Assembly (NCBI RefSeq): GCF_900086705.1
Contig: NZ_LT575483.1
Location: 1,138,735 to 1,202,734, forward strand
From: Massilibacillus massiliensis
GTDB lineage: Bacteria; Bacillota; Negativicutes; FLKF01
Length of the DNA: 64,000 nucleotides
Reading direction: 5' to 3'
The position numbers and the translations under genes were made by a program. Below, in pieces: positions 63,985 to 64,000 of this stretch. Positions within the stretch are counted from its first letter, which is position 1; every line of letters begins with the position of its first letter. The notes under the pieces were generated by a model. It was given only the letters and a program-made list of their open reading frames with translations, had not been told where the DNA came from and did no database searches.

Positions 63985-64000
63985 GAAAATAGCATACTAC
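63985..64000. promoter_or_regulatory. Possible GntR-regulator operator 4 at the window edge
   Basis: GAAAATAGCATACTAC matches operator 2 at 12 of 16 positions and is cut off by the end of the window. It may control a gene further to the right. Confidence 0.4.

Overview
The window looks like a chromosomal segment of a diderm Firmicute of the class Negativicutes. Base composition is A+T-rich and Shine-Dalgarno sites are strong (GGAGG types). Genes of Firmicute type (LevR-type PTS activator, PdxR/PdxST, Pxp/Kip cluster) sit beside outer-membrane genes: three TonB-dependent receptors and a MacAB-TolC type efflux system. No rRNA, tRNA, CRISPR array, prophage or full insertion sequence was seen. 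Species assignment is not possible from the sequence alone.

Region by region. 1-7.1 kb (mostly minus): secreted class 3 lipase, secreted metallophosphoesterase, MATE exporter overlapping a SEC-C protein, and an AMIN-type cell-wall amidase. 7.1-7.8 kb: a HAD phosphatase. 7.9-21.9 kb is an iron/heme island: a FecBCDE-type ABC importer, a TonB receptor, an anaerobic heme-degradation pair (HutW/ChuW-like radical SAM enzyme plus flavodoxin) led by an unusual fusion of a Com-like zinc finger to a signal-less metal-receptor fold, a siderophore receptor, and a divergent PchR-like AraC regulator; four Fur-like boxes lie at its transcription units. 22-25.1 kb: two paralogous LivK-type binding proteins, one behind a tandem glycine riboswitch. 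25.2-28.1 kb: a polar amino acid ABC operon interrupted by repeats. 28.2-31.2 kb: pdxR divergent from pdxST. 31.5-35 kb: pxpA-DUF1445-pxpB-pxpC (5-oxoproline to glutamate) behind an attenuator-like leader. 35.1-39.4 kb: TolC-MacA-MacB. 39.7-43.1 kb: RecQ and a stand-alone [FeFe]-hydrogenase-like protein. 43.3-45.8 kb: a third TonB receptor with its own Fur-controlled promoter. 46.3-53.5 kb: a mannose-family PTS with a glycerol-1-phosphate-dehydrogenase-like enzyme, a -24/-12 promoter, an upstream iteron array and the LevR-type activator. 53.7-56.4 kb: small ORF, atypical PII protein, secreted protein, nitroreductase. 56.8-62.6 kb: a sugar-acid operon (GntP permease, FBA-type aldolase, DUF1537 kinase, tartronate semialdehyde reductase, FCD-type GntR regulator with repeated operators). 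62.6-64 kb: QueF and a DUF1847 protein.

The most interesting material is not in the ordinary enzymes. It is (1) the zinc-finger/metal-receptor fusion at the head of the heme-degradation operon, with a terminator-like hairpin in its leader; (2) a family of about 243-bp foldback elements placed just after stop codons and abutting terminator hairpins, one copy flanked by a 25-bp duplication of the terminator; (3) a 172-bp repeat whose two copies carry the internal segment in opposite orientation; (4) a glycine riboswitch controlling an orphan LivK-type binding protein; and (5) a sugar-acid operon whose enzyme set fits cleavage of a 5-keto-hexonate 6-phosphate to DHAP and tartronate semialdehyde. 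All functions are read from sequence motifs and context; no database search was run.
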